From positions 3,251,501 through 3,315,500 of the forward strand of contig NC_011894.1 of assembly GCF_000022085.1 (NCBI RefSeq): a stretch of DNA of 64,000 bases, written 5' to 3'. Of this stretch, positions 17,350-26,041 are shown piece by piece (position 1 is the stretch's first letter; each line of letters begins with the position of its first letter). Source of the stretch: Methylobacterium nodulans ORS 2060. Lineage in GTDB: Bacteria; Pseudomonadota; Alphaproteobacteria; Rhizobiales; Beijerinckiaceae. The notes under the pieces are model-generated. The model searched no databases. It was not told the origin of the DNA and was given only the letters and a program-made list of their open reading frames with translations. Made by a program: the position numbers and the translations under genes.

Positions 17350-19662
17350 TCAGGCCGCAGCGATGCGCGTGGTCCTCAGCGCCGCGAAGATGCTGGCGGG
17401 CGTCGCGGGCATGTTGAGGTCTCGCACGCCCGCGCTCCGATCGAGGGCATCGACCACCGCATTCATGACAGCAGGGCACGAGCCGATCGAGCCCGCCTCG
17501 CCCGCCCCCTTGATGCCCATGGGGTTCGTGGTCGAGGGCACGTTCTTCGTCTCGAAGTGGAAGAACGGGACGTCCTCGGCCCGCGGCACAGCATAATCCA
17601 TCAGGCTCGCCGTGAGCAGCTGCCCGTCCGCATCGTAGACGGTGCGCTCGTGCAGCGCCTGGCCGATGCCCTGTGCCACCCCGCCGTGCACTTGGCCGGC
17701 GAGGAGGAGCGGGTTCACAGTCGCGCCGAAGTCATCGCACACGGCGTAGCGCACGATGCTGGTGATGCCCGTCTCTGGGTCGATCTCGACTTCGGCGACA
17801 TGGGTGCCGTTGGGATAGGTCGCGCTCGGCGGCACGAAGTCGCCTTGGCCCGTCAGCATCGCCTCGGTGGCGCGCGGGAGAGCGGCGAGCGTCGCGAAGT
17901 CGATGGCCCGGTCGGTGCCGGCGACGCGGACGGCGCCCTCCGCGATCTCAAGATCGCCGACGGCGGTCTCGAGCTCCTCGGCGGCGAGCTCCTTGAGCTT
18001 GTCGGCGAGGTTCTTCGAGGCGGCGTTGACGCAGATGCCGCCGATCGGGATCGAGCGCGAGCCGCCGGTGCCGTTTCCGGTCGTGATCCGCGCCGTGTCG
18101 CCCTGCACCAGCCGGATCCGCTCGGGCGGAAGGTCGAGCTGCTCCGCCGCGAACTGCGCATACGCCGTGGCGTGTCCCTGCCCGTTCGATTGGGTGCCGA
18201 CGTAGACGGTCGCACCGCCGTCCTTATCGAGGGCGATCTTCACGTCCTCGCCCTCGCCCCATGCGGTGCACTCGATATACGTCGCAAGGCCGATGCCGCG
18301 CAGGCGGCCGGCACGGCGGGACTCGGCATGGCGCGCCTCGAACCCCGCCCAGTCAGATGCTTCCATGGCGCGGCGCATATGCGCCTCGAAATTGCCGGTG
18401 TCGTATGTCCGATCGCCGATCGGCGTCTTGTACGGCATAGCACTCGCCGGGATGAAGTTGCGCCGGCGGATCTCGTCCTGCGTCAGACCCGTCTCGCGGG
18501 CCGCCCGGTCCACGAGCCGCTCGACGAGGTAGGCCGCCTCAGGCCGCCCCGCCCCGCGGTAGGCGTCGACCGGAAGCGTGTTTGTGTAAACGCCGCGAAC
18601 CCGCACGTGCAGCGCCGGCGTGCGATACACGCCGGTGAGCATGGTCGCCCCGAGGTACGGGATGAAGGGGCCGAACTGCGACAGGTACGCGCCGAGGTCG
18701 CCAACCACGTCAAAGCGCATGGCGAGGAAATGGCCGTCGCCGTCGAGCGCCACCTCGCCGACCGAGAGGTTGTCCCGCCCTTGCGAGTCGGCGACGAAAT
18801 GCTCGCCCCGATCTGAGACCCACTTCACCGGCCCTCCGAGCCGACGCGCAGCTTCAGCGGCGAGTGGATATTCGCGGTAGGTGAAGGCCTTTGTCCCGAA
18901 GCCGCCCCCGACGTCGCCGGTCACCACGCGAAGCTTCTCCTTCGCGACGCCGAGAACGCCCGCGATGGTGTCGCGCAGGCCGTGCACGCCTTGGCTCGGG
19001 ATGGTGAGCGTCAGGCTGTCCGTCGCGCCATCGTATTCGGCGACGACACTGCGCGTCTCCATGTAGTTCGTCACGACGCGCTGGTTCTCGACCTCGATGC
19101 GCACCACCCGGTTCGCCTTGGCGAATGCGGCGTCGACGGCCTCTTTGTCGCCCATGCTGGCATCATAGGCGAGGTTGTCCTTCGCCTCGTCCCAGACGGC
19201 GGCCACGCCGCTCTTCAGGGCGTTGCGGATGCCGACGACGGCGGGCAAGACCTCGTAGTCGATGCCGATCGCCTCGACGGCGTCCCGGGCCTGAGCGAGC
19301 GTGTCGGCCACCACGAAGGCGATGCCGTCGCCGACGTGCTTCGCGGTGTCCTTCGCGAGCACGGGGATATGCGCCAGATGGTTCTGGCTCCCGTCATCGT
19401 TCGGGAGCGGCGCCTGGCACTTGATCTCGCCCAGGTTCGCGACATCGGCGGCGGTGAGCACGAGGCGCACGCCGGGCATGGCGCAGGCGGTGCTCACGTC
19501 CGTGATGCGGAAACGGGCGTGGGCGTGCGGGCTGCGCAGCAAGGCCGCGTGAAGGCAGCCCTCGGGCGCGTGGTCGTCGCCGTAGTGTCCCCCGCCCGTG
19601 AGAAGGCGATGGTCCTCGACCCGGCGCAGCGGCTGGCCGATGCCGAACTTGGTGACTGTCAT
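17350..19662 (-). CDS. CoxL-like molybdenum hydroxylase large subunit
   Basis: A 770-residue xanthine dehydrogenase/CO dehydrogenase large subunit. It has the N-terminal domain (GIGQPLRRVEDHRLLTGGGHY), the molybdopterin-binding GGGFGTKAFTYREYPLA near residue 250, the signature AYRGAGRPEAAYL near residue 365 and the catalytic glutamate in GIKGAGEAGSIG close to the end. AYRGAGR, in place of AYxCSFR, marks the form II branch, whose substrates are mostly unknown and usually not CO. The ATG at 19662 (MTVTKFGIGQP) follows CGAGG. No medium (FAD) or small (2Fe-2S) subunit is adjacent on either side, so the partners must be elsewhere. Confidence 0.9.
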   Translation of the reverse strand: MTVTKFGIGQPLRRVEDHRLLTGGGHYGDDHAPEGCLHAALLRSPHAHARFRITDVSTACAMPGVRLVLTAADVANLGEIKCQAPLPNDDGSQNHLAHIPVLAKDTAKHVGDGIAFVVADTLAQARDAVEAIGIDYEVLPAVVGIRNALKSGVAAVWDEAKDNLAYDASMGDKEAVDAAFAKANRVVRIEVENQRVVTNYMETRSVVAEYDGATDSLTLTIPSQGVHGLRDTIAGVLGVAKEKLRVVTGDVGGGFGTKAFTYREYPLAAEAARRLGGPVKWVSDRGEHFVADSQGRDNLSVGEVALDGDGHFLAMRFDVVGDLGAYLSQFGPFIPYLGATMLTGVYRTPALHVRVRGVYTNTLPVDAYRGAGRPEAAYLVERLVDRAARETGLTQDEIRRRNFIPASAMPYKTPIGDRTYDTGNFEAHMRRAMEASDWAGFEARHAESRRAGRLRGIGLATYIECTAWGEGEDVKIALDKDGGATVYVGTQSNGQGHATAYAQFAAEQLDLPPERIRLVQGDTARITTGNGTGGSRSIPIGGICVNAASKNLADKLKELAAEELETAVGDLEIAEGAVRVAGTDRAIDFATLAALPRATEAMLTGQGDFVPPSATYPNGTHVAEVEIDPETGITSIVRYAVCDDFGATVNPLLLAGQVHGGVAQGIGQALHERTVYDADGQLLTASLMDYAVPRAEDVPFFHFETKNVPSTTNPMGIKGAGEAGSIGSCPAVMNAVVDALDRSAGVRDLNMPATPASIFAALRTTRIAAA

Positions 19663-19995
19663 GAAAACCTCGGGGGATGACGCAAGAGTTGCAATCTTGT
19701 AAAGGCGTCTGGAGGTAATGACGGCGATCACGACTGTCGTGCCGCAAGCGGATCACGGCCGAACCGATCGCAGAGCGCCAATTTCATCTGTGTGCAAATC
19801 GACTGCTGCGAGCCGACCGAAATCGGCAAGGTCCATGGGGCAGGGAGGCTCGCCCCGCAGGAGCGAGAGCTTGAGCTGCAAGGCTCCATCCATGGGTCGG
19901 CATTCCTCCCGGACCGGCCGAACGTGCGAGTCAGCCATTTTGTGTCCAACCTAACATGTCGGACAAGAGGCGTCCCCGCTCTCCTGACGCTAGAG

Positions 19996-20025
19996 CCGTG
20001 GCCGTTTCAACCGAAACGGCCACGG
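19996..20025. repeat. Perfect 13-bp hairpin, mosaic-repeat type
   Basis: CCGTGGCCGTTTC and its exact reverse complement flank an AACC loop. The surrounding AGAGCCGTG and CACGG-TCT resemble the outer arms of the repeat at 27173-27218, so it is probably a member of the same palindromic family with a different stem. Confidence 0.5.
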
Positions 20026-20096
20026 ATCTCGGCGCAAGGCGGCACGACGGCCTCGCGACCAGACCGGAATCGCCCCTTGCGCCCGGCGCGAGCCCG

Positions 20097-20655
20097 TTCA
20101 TCAGTCCGCCCTGGCTGAGGCTGAGCCCGAACAGGTGGGACAGCGCCGCCTGCTGCCGCTCGTAGGAAAGCGCCTGGAAGGTCTTGAGGTAGGTTGCCAC
20201 CGCGTGCAGGCGCAGGGTCGATGGCTCGACAGGCTCACCATGAGGGGCGTGCCGCGCGCGACGCCCGGGAGCGGGGCCAGAGCTCGTGTCCCGCATATCG
20301 GATAGCGCACCGCCAGTTGCTGGTGGCGAGTGACGACCGGCACTACCTCCGGCAGGTCGATCCGTTCAGCGATGCAGACGAATTCAGCGGGCAGGTCCGA
20401 CTGCAGGGCGCCCCCGCAGCCGGTGCAGCGATCCGGGCGGTGCTCGACGACCGCGTCGGGCGTCTCACTGATGAGCCGGCTATGGCCTTCGTGACCGGGC
20501 TTGGCGCCGCCCGGCTTGGCCTGCGCGCGCCGCTCCTTGCGATCACGCGAGGGCGGCTTGGAGGAGGTGCGCGAGGTCTTCTCGGGGCGCTGCAGCCGCA
20601 GCACCAGTTCGGTCATCTCCGCCTTGCTCAAGCGCTCACGCTCGCGGCGGCTCAT
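20097..20655 (-). pseudogene. IS66 transposase fragment, N-terminal part
   Basis: From the ATG at 20655 the frame reads through EMTELVLRLQRPEKTSRTSSKPPSRDRKER (residues about 13-42) and a zinc-finger-like segment DRCTGCGGAL, as in the N-terminal domain of IS66 transposases. Near 20245 the frame shifts, and homology resumes in another frame as HAVATYLKTFQALSYERQQA and LFGLSLSQGGLMN before ending about 20097. The catalytic half is absent. The frameshift coincides with a REP-like insertion at 20223-20245. The zinc ligands of the second pair are also eroded. Confidence 0.75.
20223..20245 (+). repeat. REP-like unit inside the IS66 fragment
   Basis: GCTCGACAGGCTCACCATGA is a good match to the widespread interspersed repeat core. 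It lies exactly where the IS66 reading frame breaks, so it probably entered the transposase gene. A weaker copy is at 681-704. Confidence 0.5.
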
Positions 20656-20838
20656 CCCACGCGGGAATCGGCGAAATCCGCCCCGCGCAAGGGCCTGGGC
20701 AATCACCTTTGGACTGCCACGTCGCCTGCATGCCGGCGGCAAGCTCAGGCAGCCGCATGTCGATTGTGAGCAGACAGACCCCCGGGTGCGCGATGGCCCC
20801 TTAAAGAATCTGGGGCTGACAGCCCGAGCGCCGAGGCG

Positions 20839-21762
20839 CTACTTTAGATACGTGCCCGATAGGCTGAGCCCCGCCCGACCGCGGACTTCGGCTGGCCGCA
20901 TCAAGATCTTGAGCTGCGGTGAACCGTCGGTCTGGCCAGAGTCGCAGAACGGCTCACAGAATGCCGGCGGCGCGCCGAGTGGCAGGGCGTCCGACGATGC
21001 CCGGTCCACTTCCGATCGGGTGAGCCACGTCGGAGCCTTGGCACGGATTGCCGACTTATCGAGGTAGAGATAGTTCGGGTTGAAGAAGCTCGCGGCCTGC
21101 AGGGCGGCAATATCGGGGATCCGCAGCCTTCGACCTACCAATTCGACCAACCCTTGTTCGCGCAATTCCGCGAGCTTGCGATTGATGTGCACGTGCGACA
21201 GGCCCAAGGCGTTGGCCATGTCGAACTGCGTGACCGGGAGAACGAAGCTGCTGTCTTCGGTGAGCCCGGTCCGGCGCAGGCGCAGGAACAGCTCGCACAG
21301 AAGATGGCCGACCCGCTCGGTGCCAACACGCTGACCGACATTCAGCATCCACTCGCGCTGGATCGACGCTGCAATAATGCTCTCCCACAGGAGGGCCTGC
21401 TGGACCGCCGGGTGCTGCTCACACACTGCGGCGAATGCCTTGAGCGAAATATCCGCACAGGTGATGGGCGTGAGCGCGGCGATGGAGCAGTCCATCTCGT
21501 ATCCCTCAGGAACGAACGCCTCCGTCAGGTCGCCAGGCAAAAGGAATCCCGCGATCTGTCGCCGGCCATCCTCCAGCTGCTTGTAGCGATAAGCCCAGCC
21601 CGAAAGGATCAGGCTGACGTGGCCGAGACAGTCGCCCTCCTGGAAAAGATCATCGCGCGCGGCGACATACCGCCACTTCAGCACGAGTTTATTAAAGGCC
21701 TCGCGGTCCGTCCCGCTGAGGTCGGTGAGGCGTCGGATTTTAGCGGTTGTGCAATTCTGCAT
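20839..21762 (-). CDS. Crp/Fnr-family regulator with extended C-terminus
   Basis: A 307-residue regulator. Residues 1-130 form a cyclic-nucleotide-binding-like beta-roll (DDLFQEGDCLGHVSLILSGWA, LLPGDLTEAF). Residues about 150-220 form the Crp helix-turn-helix with LPVTQFDMANALGLSHVHIN and RKLAELREQGLVEL. No cysteines are arranged as in Fnr. The family usually ends near FFNPNYLYLD; here about 70 further residues of low-complexity sequence follow, running towards the IS66 fragment, so the original stop may have been lost. I use the ATG at 21762; an upstream ATG at 21870 lacks support. Target genes are unknown. Confidence 0.82.
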   Translation of the reverse strand: MQNCTTAKIRRLTDLSGTDREAFNKLVLKWRYVAARDDLFQEGDCLGHVSLILSGWAYRYKQLEDGRRQIAGFLLPGDLTEAFVPEGYEMDCSIAALTPITCADISLKAFAAVCEQHPAVQQALLWESIIAASIQREWMLNVGQRVGTERVGHLLCELFLRLRRTGLTEDSSFVLPVTQFDMANALGLSHVHINRKLAELREQGLVELVGRRLRIPDIAALQAASFFNPNYLYLDKSAIRAKAPTWLTRSEVDRASSDALPLGAPPAFCEPFCDSGQTDGSPQLKILMRPAEVRGRAGLSLSGTYLK

Positions 21763-22473
21763 TGCCACGCTCTCGATTGATGCCCGAATGTGTGATCGTC
21801 TCATAGGGCTTCCGTGTGCCGGTCCGTCTGCTCGCAGCGCCTTTGTCTGGCCGCGCGTCAGAACAACCATGCTGACCGACCCTCAGCGGCCGGGCGACCC
21901 ACCGGCGGCCGCGCACCGGCACGCTGTTCTCGGATTAGGATCTCTGTGCAATTCGTATGGACTTCGGCGCTTGCGATGGTCGGAGGTTGCGAACTCGCAA
22001 ACTGTCTAAGCTCCTATCGCAAGCTCTCCGAGCCAAAACATCCATTATATGCCATACCGAACGTCTCAATGTATCGATATGTAATATACTCGCCTGCTCA
22101 AATAATCTTGTGACAGCGCGATTATGGAGAGTAGAATCGGTATAAACGTTAGTCGGAAGTATCTACCAACGGCAATGTCAAAAATTCTTCGCCCATTCTC
22201 GATTAAGACTGGCCTCAGTGTCAGCCACCGACGCTTCCGCGAACTCGTCGTCAGTAAGCTCGCAAACCTCCTCGTGCGCCGGCTTTGGGAATTCTACCAT
22301 AACAATCTTCATAGCCTTAAAGAGTCAGATGGCTGAACACGTCAGCCTCAAAATGAGTTGGTAGGTGCCTCTTGCGCTACTGGTAGAGCAAACTGATCCA
22401 CAACAGTCCAAAGGTCTGTGCGGTGCCGCACTGGTTGCATGGCTTGTAATGCGCACGCCCGTGACAGCGGCGG
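21763..22473. other. Low-GC intergenic stretch
   Basis: Clearly richer in A and T than its surroundings, especially 21950-22330. A 70-codon frame at 22124-22336 (MESRIGINVSRKYLPTAMSK) is open, but I recognise nothing in it. The region probably contains the Crp/Fnr promoter and debris between two IS66 fragments. Confidence 0.4.
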
Positions 22474-22742
22474 TCAGGCGCCGACGGTCCTGAGGATGGT
22501 GTCGAAGACGCCAGCCCCCGAGAGGCGGGCAGCGCCAACGACGGTGCGCACCGCCGCCTCGCCCTCGGCCGCCCACATTGCCCGATAGCCATTCGTCACC
22601 TTCCGCTGCACCCGCGGCCCACCAGGGTGAACACAGCCTGGAGCCAGAGCTGAAGGCGCAGCGGCACCGGATCCTCACTCACTTCGACCGCGTAGGCGAC
22701 CTCGCGCGCTAAGTGTGCCAAGCAGGTCTGGTGGCTCACACC
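22474..22742 (-). pseudogene. IS66 transposase fragment, C-terminal part
   Basis: On the minus strand, HQTCLAHLAREVAYAVEVSE and PLRLQLWLQAVF correspond to the conserved part of IS66 transposases where the element recruits its catalytic domain. After a frame break near 22600, the typical end QRKVTNGYRAMWAAEGEA, TVVGAARLSGAGVFDTIL and a stop at 22474-22476 follow. Residues between the two blocks are missing. It has the same orientation as the fragment at 20097-20655 but lies upstream of it, so the two are not simply halves of one uninterrupted element in order. Confidence 0.75.
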
Positions 22743-23469
22743 ATGCCCCTACTGGGCGGCGCAGGGGCGACGTGAAAGTCGCTTGGCAGGAGTGGCTCTG
22801 ATGAGTCCGCAACAGTATTCAGTTACGTTGCCGACGTCCGTGTGCAAGCTAAGTAACTGGCTCGTGCAAAGCCAGAAGTAAAGCCCAAGAAGTGCTTGGA
22901 GCCATCCTGGGCATCCTGGGCGAGGCGAAGGTCGGACAGGTAGACGCGAGTGAACCCTTGTCTTGAGCGTCATCACCCAGAGGTCGTCGAAACGATGGTT
23001 ACCATGGCGATGATCGAGCCAGTCGAAACCGGGTCTCTAGCCAAAAGTCATGACTCGAAGGTGGGTGACAGGGTTGTAGCGGTGTGATTCGCTCTGCGCG
23101 TCGCGAGAGAAACGGAGCAGAGGGTTGATGCTGTCGATCACGCGCAGGGAGTTCAGTATTGGCGTCAATCTGGTGCTATCCTGTATTTCAGCAAGTTATA
23201 AACAGTGACAGATCGCCCACACCGATGATAGCTATTTTGCCAGGAGGCGAGACGCCTCTATTCGCCATCAACCAATTGATTGGAATGGAATTCGGATGAA
23301 TGCCATGAATGGCAATTGGTGAGCGGATGGTCGAAAACGCTCGATGGGCTCATCATTTTTAGCAGAAACCTGCGATCATTCATATTTATCTCCCGTTAGC
23401 AACGGGGCCTGCGCCAGGTCTTTCCGGATCGGATAGCGAGCTGCCGCGAGTCAGGCTGGAGGCGTGACA
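22743..23469. other. Intergenic region before the EPS cluster
   Basis: No convincing gene. It contains a small hairpin GAGGCG-AGA-CGCCTC (23244-23258), an inverted repeat CCAATTG/CAATTGG (about 23271-23318) and CCCGTT-AGC-AACGGG (23392-23406). A protein-like tail without a start, on the minus strand and ending at 23037, could be another fragment. The promoter for the first glycosyltransferase must lie here. Confidence 0.4.
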
Positions 23470-24504
23470 ATGGATGGCGAGCACGCGAGTCTCGTTCCAG
23501 GTGAACATTACATAAATATCCCGGAAATATCGGTCGTAATTTCCGTCAAAAATCGCTACAAATTACTAGAAGATTGCCTGGAAGCCCTGCTTAAGCAGAC
23601 GATCGGTGTGACACGGTTCGAGGTCATTGTCGTGGACAACGTGTCCCAGGACGATATCGCTGGTCTTTGCACAGCGATGCAGGCCCGCGGGCTACCGCTT
23701 CGCTACCTACGCATGCAGCGCGACAAAGGGCCGGCCCCGGCGCGAAACCGGGGCGTGTCCGAGGCACGGGCCCCGCTGATCGCCTTCACGGACAGTGATT
23801 GCCGGCCTCATCCCGACTGGCTCGCCCTTGGCCTCGCCGCCTTGGCCGACCCGGCGGTCGCGTTCTCAACCGGCCCGGTCCTGCCCAAGCCAGAGCAGAC
23901 GGCATCGCTCTGCTCGAAACTCACGTTCATCACGGCACAGGAGCATCCAACTTTCCCGACCGCCAACATGATGGTGCGGGCGGATGTCTTCAATGCCTTC
24001 GGTGGTTTCGACGAAACCCTCTCGTTTCGTGATCCCTTCAATCGCGCAACAGAGTGTGCCGATACCGATCTCGCATGGCGTATCATCAAGGCTGGCTATG
24101 CTCGCCGCTTCGAGCCGCGAGCTGTCATCTGGCACGAAATCGAACAGCAATCGCTTGCTCAGTGGATTCTTGAGCCAACCCGATTGTTTCTGGTTCCTGC
24201 CCTGGTGAAACGGCATCCCGAACTCAGGAGATGCCTCCTGGTTGCTCGCCTGTTCTTCTATCCTCCGATATGGCTGCTCTACACGGCAGTATGCGTGGCG
24301 GTACTCGCTGTCATCTGGCAGCCGCTGCTGTTCCTCCTGCTGCCGTCGGCCTTGATCGTGCGTGGGATCCATCGAACCGGCTCCGTGGACCCGCGGCGGC
24401 TCGCAGCTCACGCTGGGCGTGTCATTGCGCACCTTCCGCGAATGCTCGTCATGACATCCTCATTGCTATATGGAAGTATTCGTTACCGCGCGCTTGTCCT
24501 ATGA
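23470..24504 (+). CDS. Glycosyltransferase family 2
   Basis: A 344-residue GT-A fold enzyme with ISVVISVKNRYKLLEDCLEA at the N-terminus, the DxD-type FTDSDCRPHPDW near residue 103 and the acceptor-loop ECADTDLAWRI near residue 195. Two hydrophobic stretches at about residues 255-300 suggest membrane anchoring, as in many EPS glycosyltransferases. The ATG at 23470 has GGAGG at 23458-23462; a GTG six bases earlier is too close to that site. A paralogue with the same layout, including the C-terminal GS-RYRALVL / SS-RHRCLVL ending, is at 40378. Sugar specificity cannot be read from sequence. Confidence 0.88.
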   Translation: MDGEHASLVPGEHYINIPEISVVISVKNRYKLLEDCLEALLKQTIGVTRFEVIVVDNVSQDDIAGLCTAMQARGLPLRYLRMQRDKGPAPARNRGVSEARAPLIAFTDSDCRPHPDWLALGLAALADPAVAFSTGPVLPKPEQTASLCSKLTFITAQEHPTFPTANMMVRADVFNAFGGFDETLSFRDPFNRATECADTDLAWRIIKAGYARRFEPRAVIWHEIEQQSLAQWILEPTRLFLVPALVKRHPELRRCLLVARLFFYPPIWLLYTAVCVAVLAVIWQPLLFLLLPSALIVRGIHRTGSVDPRRLAAHAGRVIAHLPRMLVMTSSLLYGSIRYRALVL

Positions 24505-24693
24505 GCGCATGCGCCGGCCGGCTGCCCTGTGCAGTCTTAAGACGTGATGGTCAAGGCAGCTCGCAATCACGATGATTGCTCCAGTTGAGCCTGCCTTTGA
24601 TCGAGACTAGCGTTGGTACTGCTGAACACACCATTATTTCTCGCCAGAGCCGCAGGAGTGTGATCGCTCGCGGCGAAGCGGCTGGAGGCGAAA

Positions 24694-25881
24694 GTGCGGG
24701 TCGCAATCACTCACCCCACGGCGTTGCCGGAGGTTCGGCGAGGATCGGAGCGGATGCTTCATGATCTGTCGCATCGCTTGGCGGCCCGCGGGCACGACGT
24801 GACCGTCTTGACCAGTTCTCCGGAGTCCGAGACGCGGACCGAATTCGACGGACCCGTCCGGCGCGTCCTGCTGCGGCGGAGGACCGGGCCGGCTGCGATG
24901 ACGGGCCGCTGGCTCAACAGCTTTCATCTCTTCGGCTGGGATCTGGCCGGGTGGCTGCGCGCGGAGCGCTTCGACGCTGTGCACTGCTTGAACTACCACG
25001 ATGCTGTCGGGGCGCTGGCCGCACGCCGGGCGGGAGCACGGTTCCGCCTTGTCTTTCAGTGTACGGGCATTCCCGTGCGGCGTTACTTCCGCCGCATCCC
25101 CTTTGACGGCCTCCTGTTTCGCACGGCGGTGCGGCACGCGGATGCAGTGGCGGTCCTCTCCCGCTTCGCTCACGAGGCGCTCGCGCAAGATTACGGGATC
25201 GTCGGGACGCTGCTGCCATCCCCGACCGAGACGGCCCGCTTCGAGATGCTGCCAGACGAGGCTCCGCGCGAACCCTATATCCTGTTCAGCGGGGATGCCG
25301 ACGAGCCGCGCAAAGGCGCACTCGTTCTCGCGCAGGCTTTCCCGGCCGTCGCTGAGCGGCTGACCGCGCTTCGTCTCATCTATTCGGGCCGGGCAAGCCC
25401 TGCCACCCGCGCTGCGGTGTACGATGCCGTTCCGGACGACCTGCGCAATCGGGTCGAATTTCTCGGTCTTGGCCGCGCCGAGGACCTGCCGCAGCTTTAC
25501 GCGCGAGCGACGGTCTGCGTGAACCCGGCCGTCTGGGAGGCACTTGGCAATGTCCTGATCGAAGCACTGGCGGCCGGAACCCCGGTGGTCGGCGCAAGGC
25601 ACGCCGGGATCCCGGACATCATCGCGGACGAGAGCGTGGGAGCCCTGTTTGAGCCGGGCTCGACCAGGCTTGCTGCAACGAACGCAGCCGGACTAAGCGA
25701 CGCCATCCTGCGGGCTGCGGCCCTGGCCACACGACCCGAGACTCGCGCGCGGTGCCGCGCGCGGGCGCAAGTCTTCTCCTGGGACGCGCTGACTCTCCGC
25801 TACGAGGGCCTGCTCGGCAGCGATGCCCCGCCACGTGAGAGCCGTCTCTCCCGTCCTCCCGCTGCCATCCCCTTGCAATGA
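24694..25881 (+). CDS. Glycosyltransferase family 4
   Basis: A 395-residue GT-B enzyme. The N-terminal Rossmann domain begins MRVAITHPTALPEVRRGSER, and the C-terminal domain carries ILFSGDADEPRKGALVL and the nucleotide-sugar loop NPAVWEALGNVLIEALAAGTPVV, where the E-x7-E motif is visible. The start is GTG 24694 with GGAGG upstream. Its stop codon forms an ATGA overlap with a duplicated copy of the next gene's start (see 25870-26041). Confidence 0.88.
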   Translation: MRVAITHPTALPEVRRGSERMLHDLSHRLAARGHDVTVLTSSPESETRTEFDGPVRRVLLRRRTGPAAMTGRWLNSFHLFGWDLAGWLRAERFDAVHCLNYHDAVGALAARRAGARFRLVFQCTGIPVRRYFRRIPFDGLLFRTAVRHADAVAVLSRFAHEALAQDYGIVGTLLPSPTETARFEMLPDEAPREPYILFSGDADEPRKGALVLAQAFPAVAERLTALRLIYSGRASPATRAAVYDAVPDDLRNRVEFLGLGRAEDLPQLYARATVCVNPAVWEALGNVLIEALAAGTPVVGARHAGIPDIIADESVGALFEPGSTRLAATNAAGLSDAILRAAALATRPETRARCRARAQVFSWDALTLRYEGLLGSDAPPRESRLSRPPAAIPLQ

Positions 25882-26041
25882 CCGCTTCTCTCTCGATGCC
25901 ACGGTGCGCGAGCAGCGCGCCCTTCTTGCGGCCGAACTTGTCCGAGCTTGAGGTCCCCTTGCAATGACCGCTTCTCTCTCGATGCCATGGTGCGCGAGCG
26001 GCGTGCCCCTCTTGCTGCCGGACTTGTCCGAGCTCGAGTAC
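25870..26041 (+). repeat. 86-bp imperfect tandem duplication of a gene start
   Basis: Two copies with period 86 (start codons at 25878 and 25964) both contain CCCTTGCAATGACCGCTTCT and differ at seven positions. The first copy overlaps the glycosyltransferase stop as ATGA and encodes a 29-residue peptide whose own stop again forms ATGA with the second copy. The second copy is the start of the intact aminotransferase gene. Confidence 0.9.

Noticed and set aside
22124..22336. 70-codon open frame in the low-GC stretch
   Set aside because: No recognisable sequence, weak start region, and low-GC DNA gives such frames by chance; mentioned only within the intergenic entry.
23037..23170. Minus-strand tail SLRVIDSINPLLRFSRDAQS up to a stop at 23037
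   Set aside because: Reads like the end of a protein, but it has no start, no upstream continuation and no family I know.
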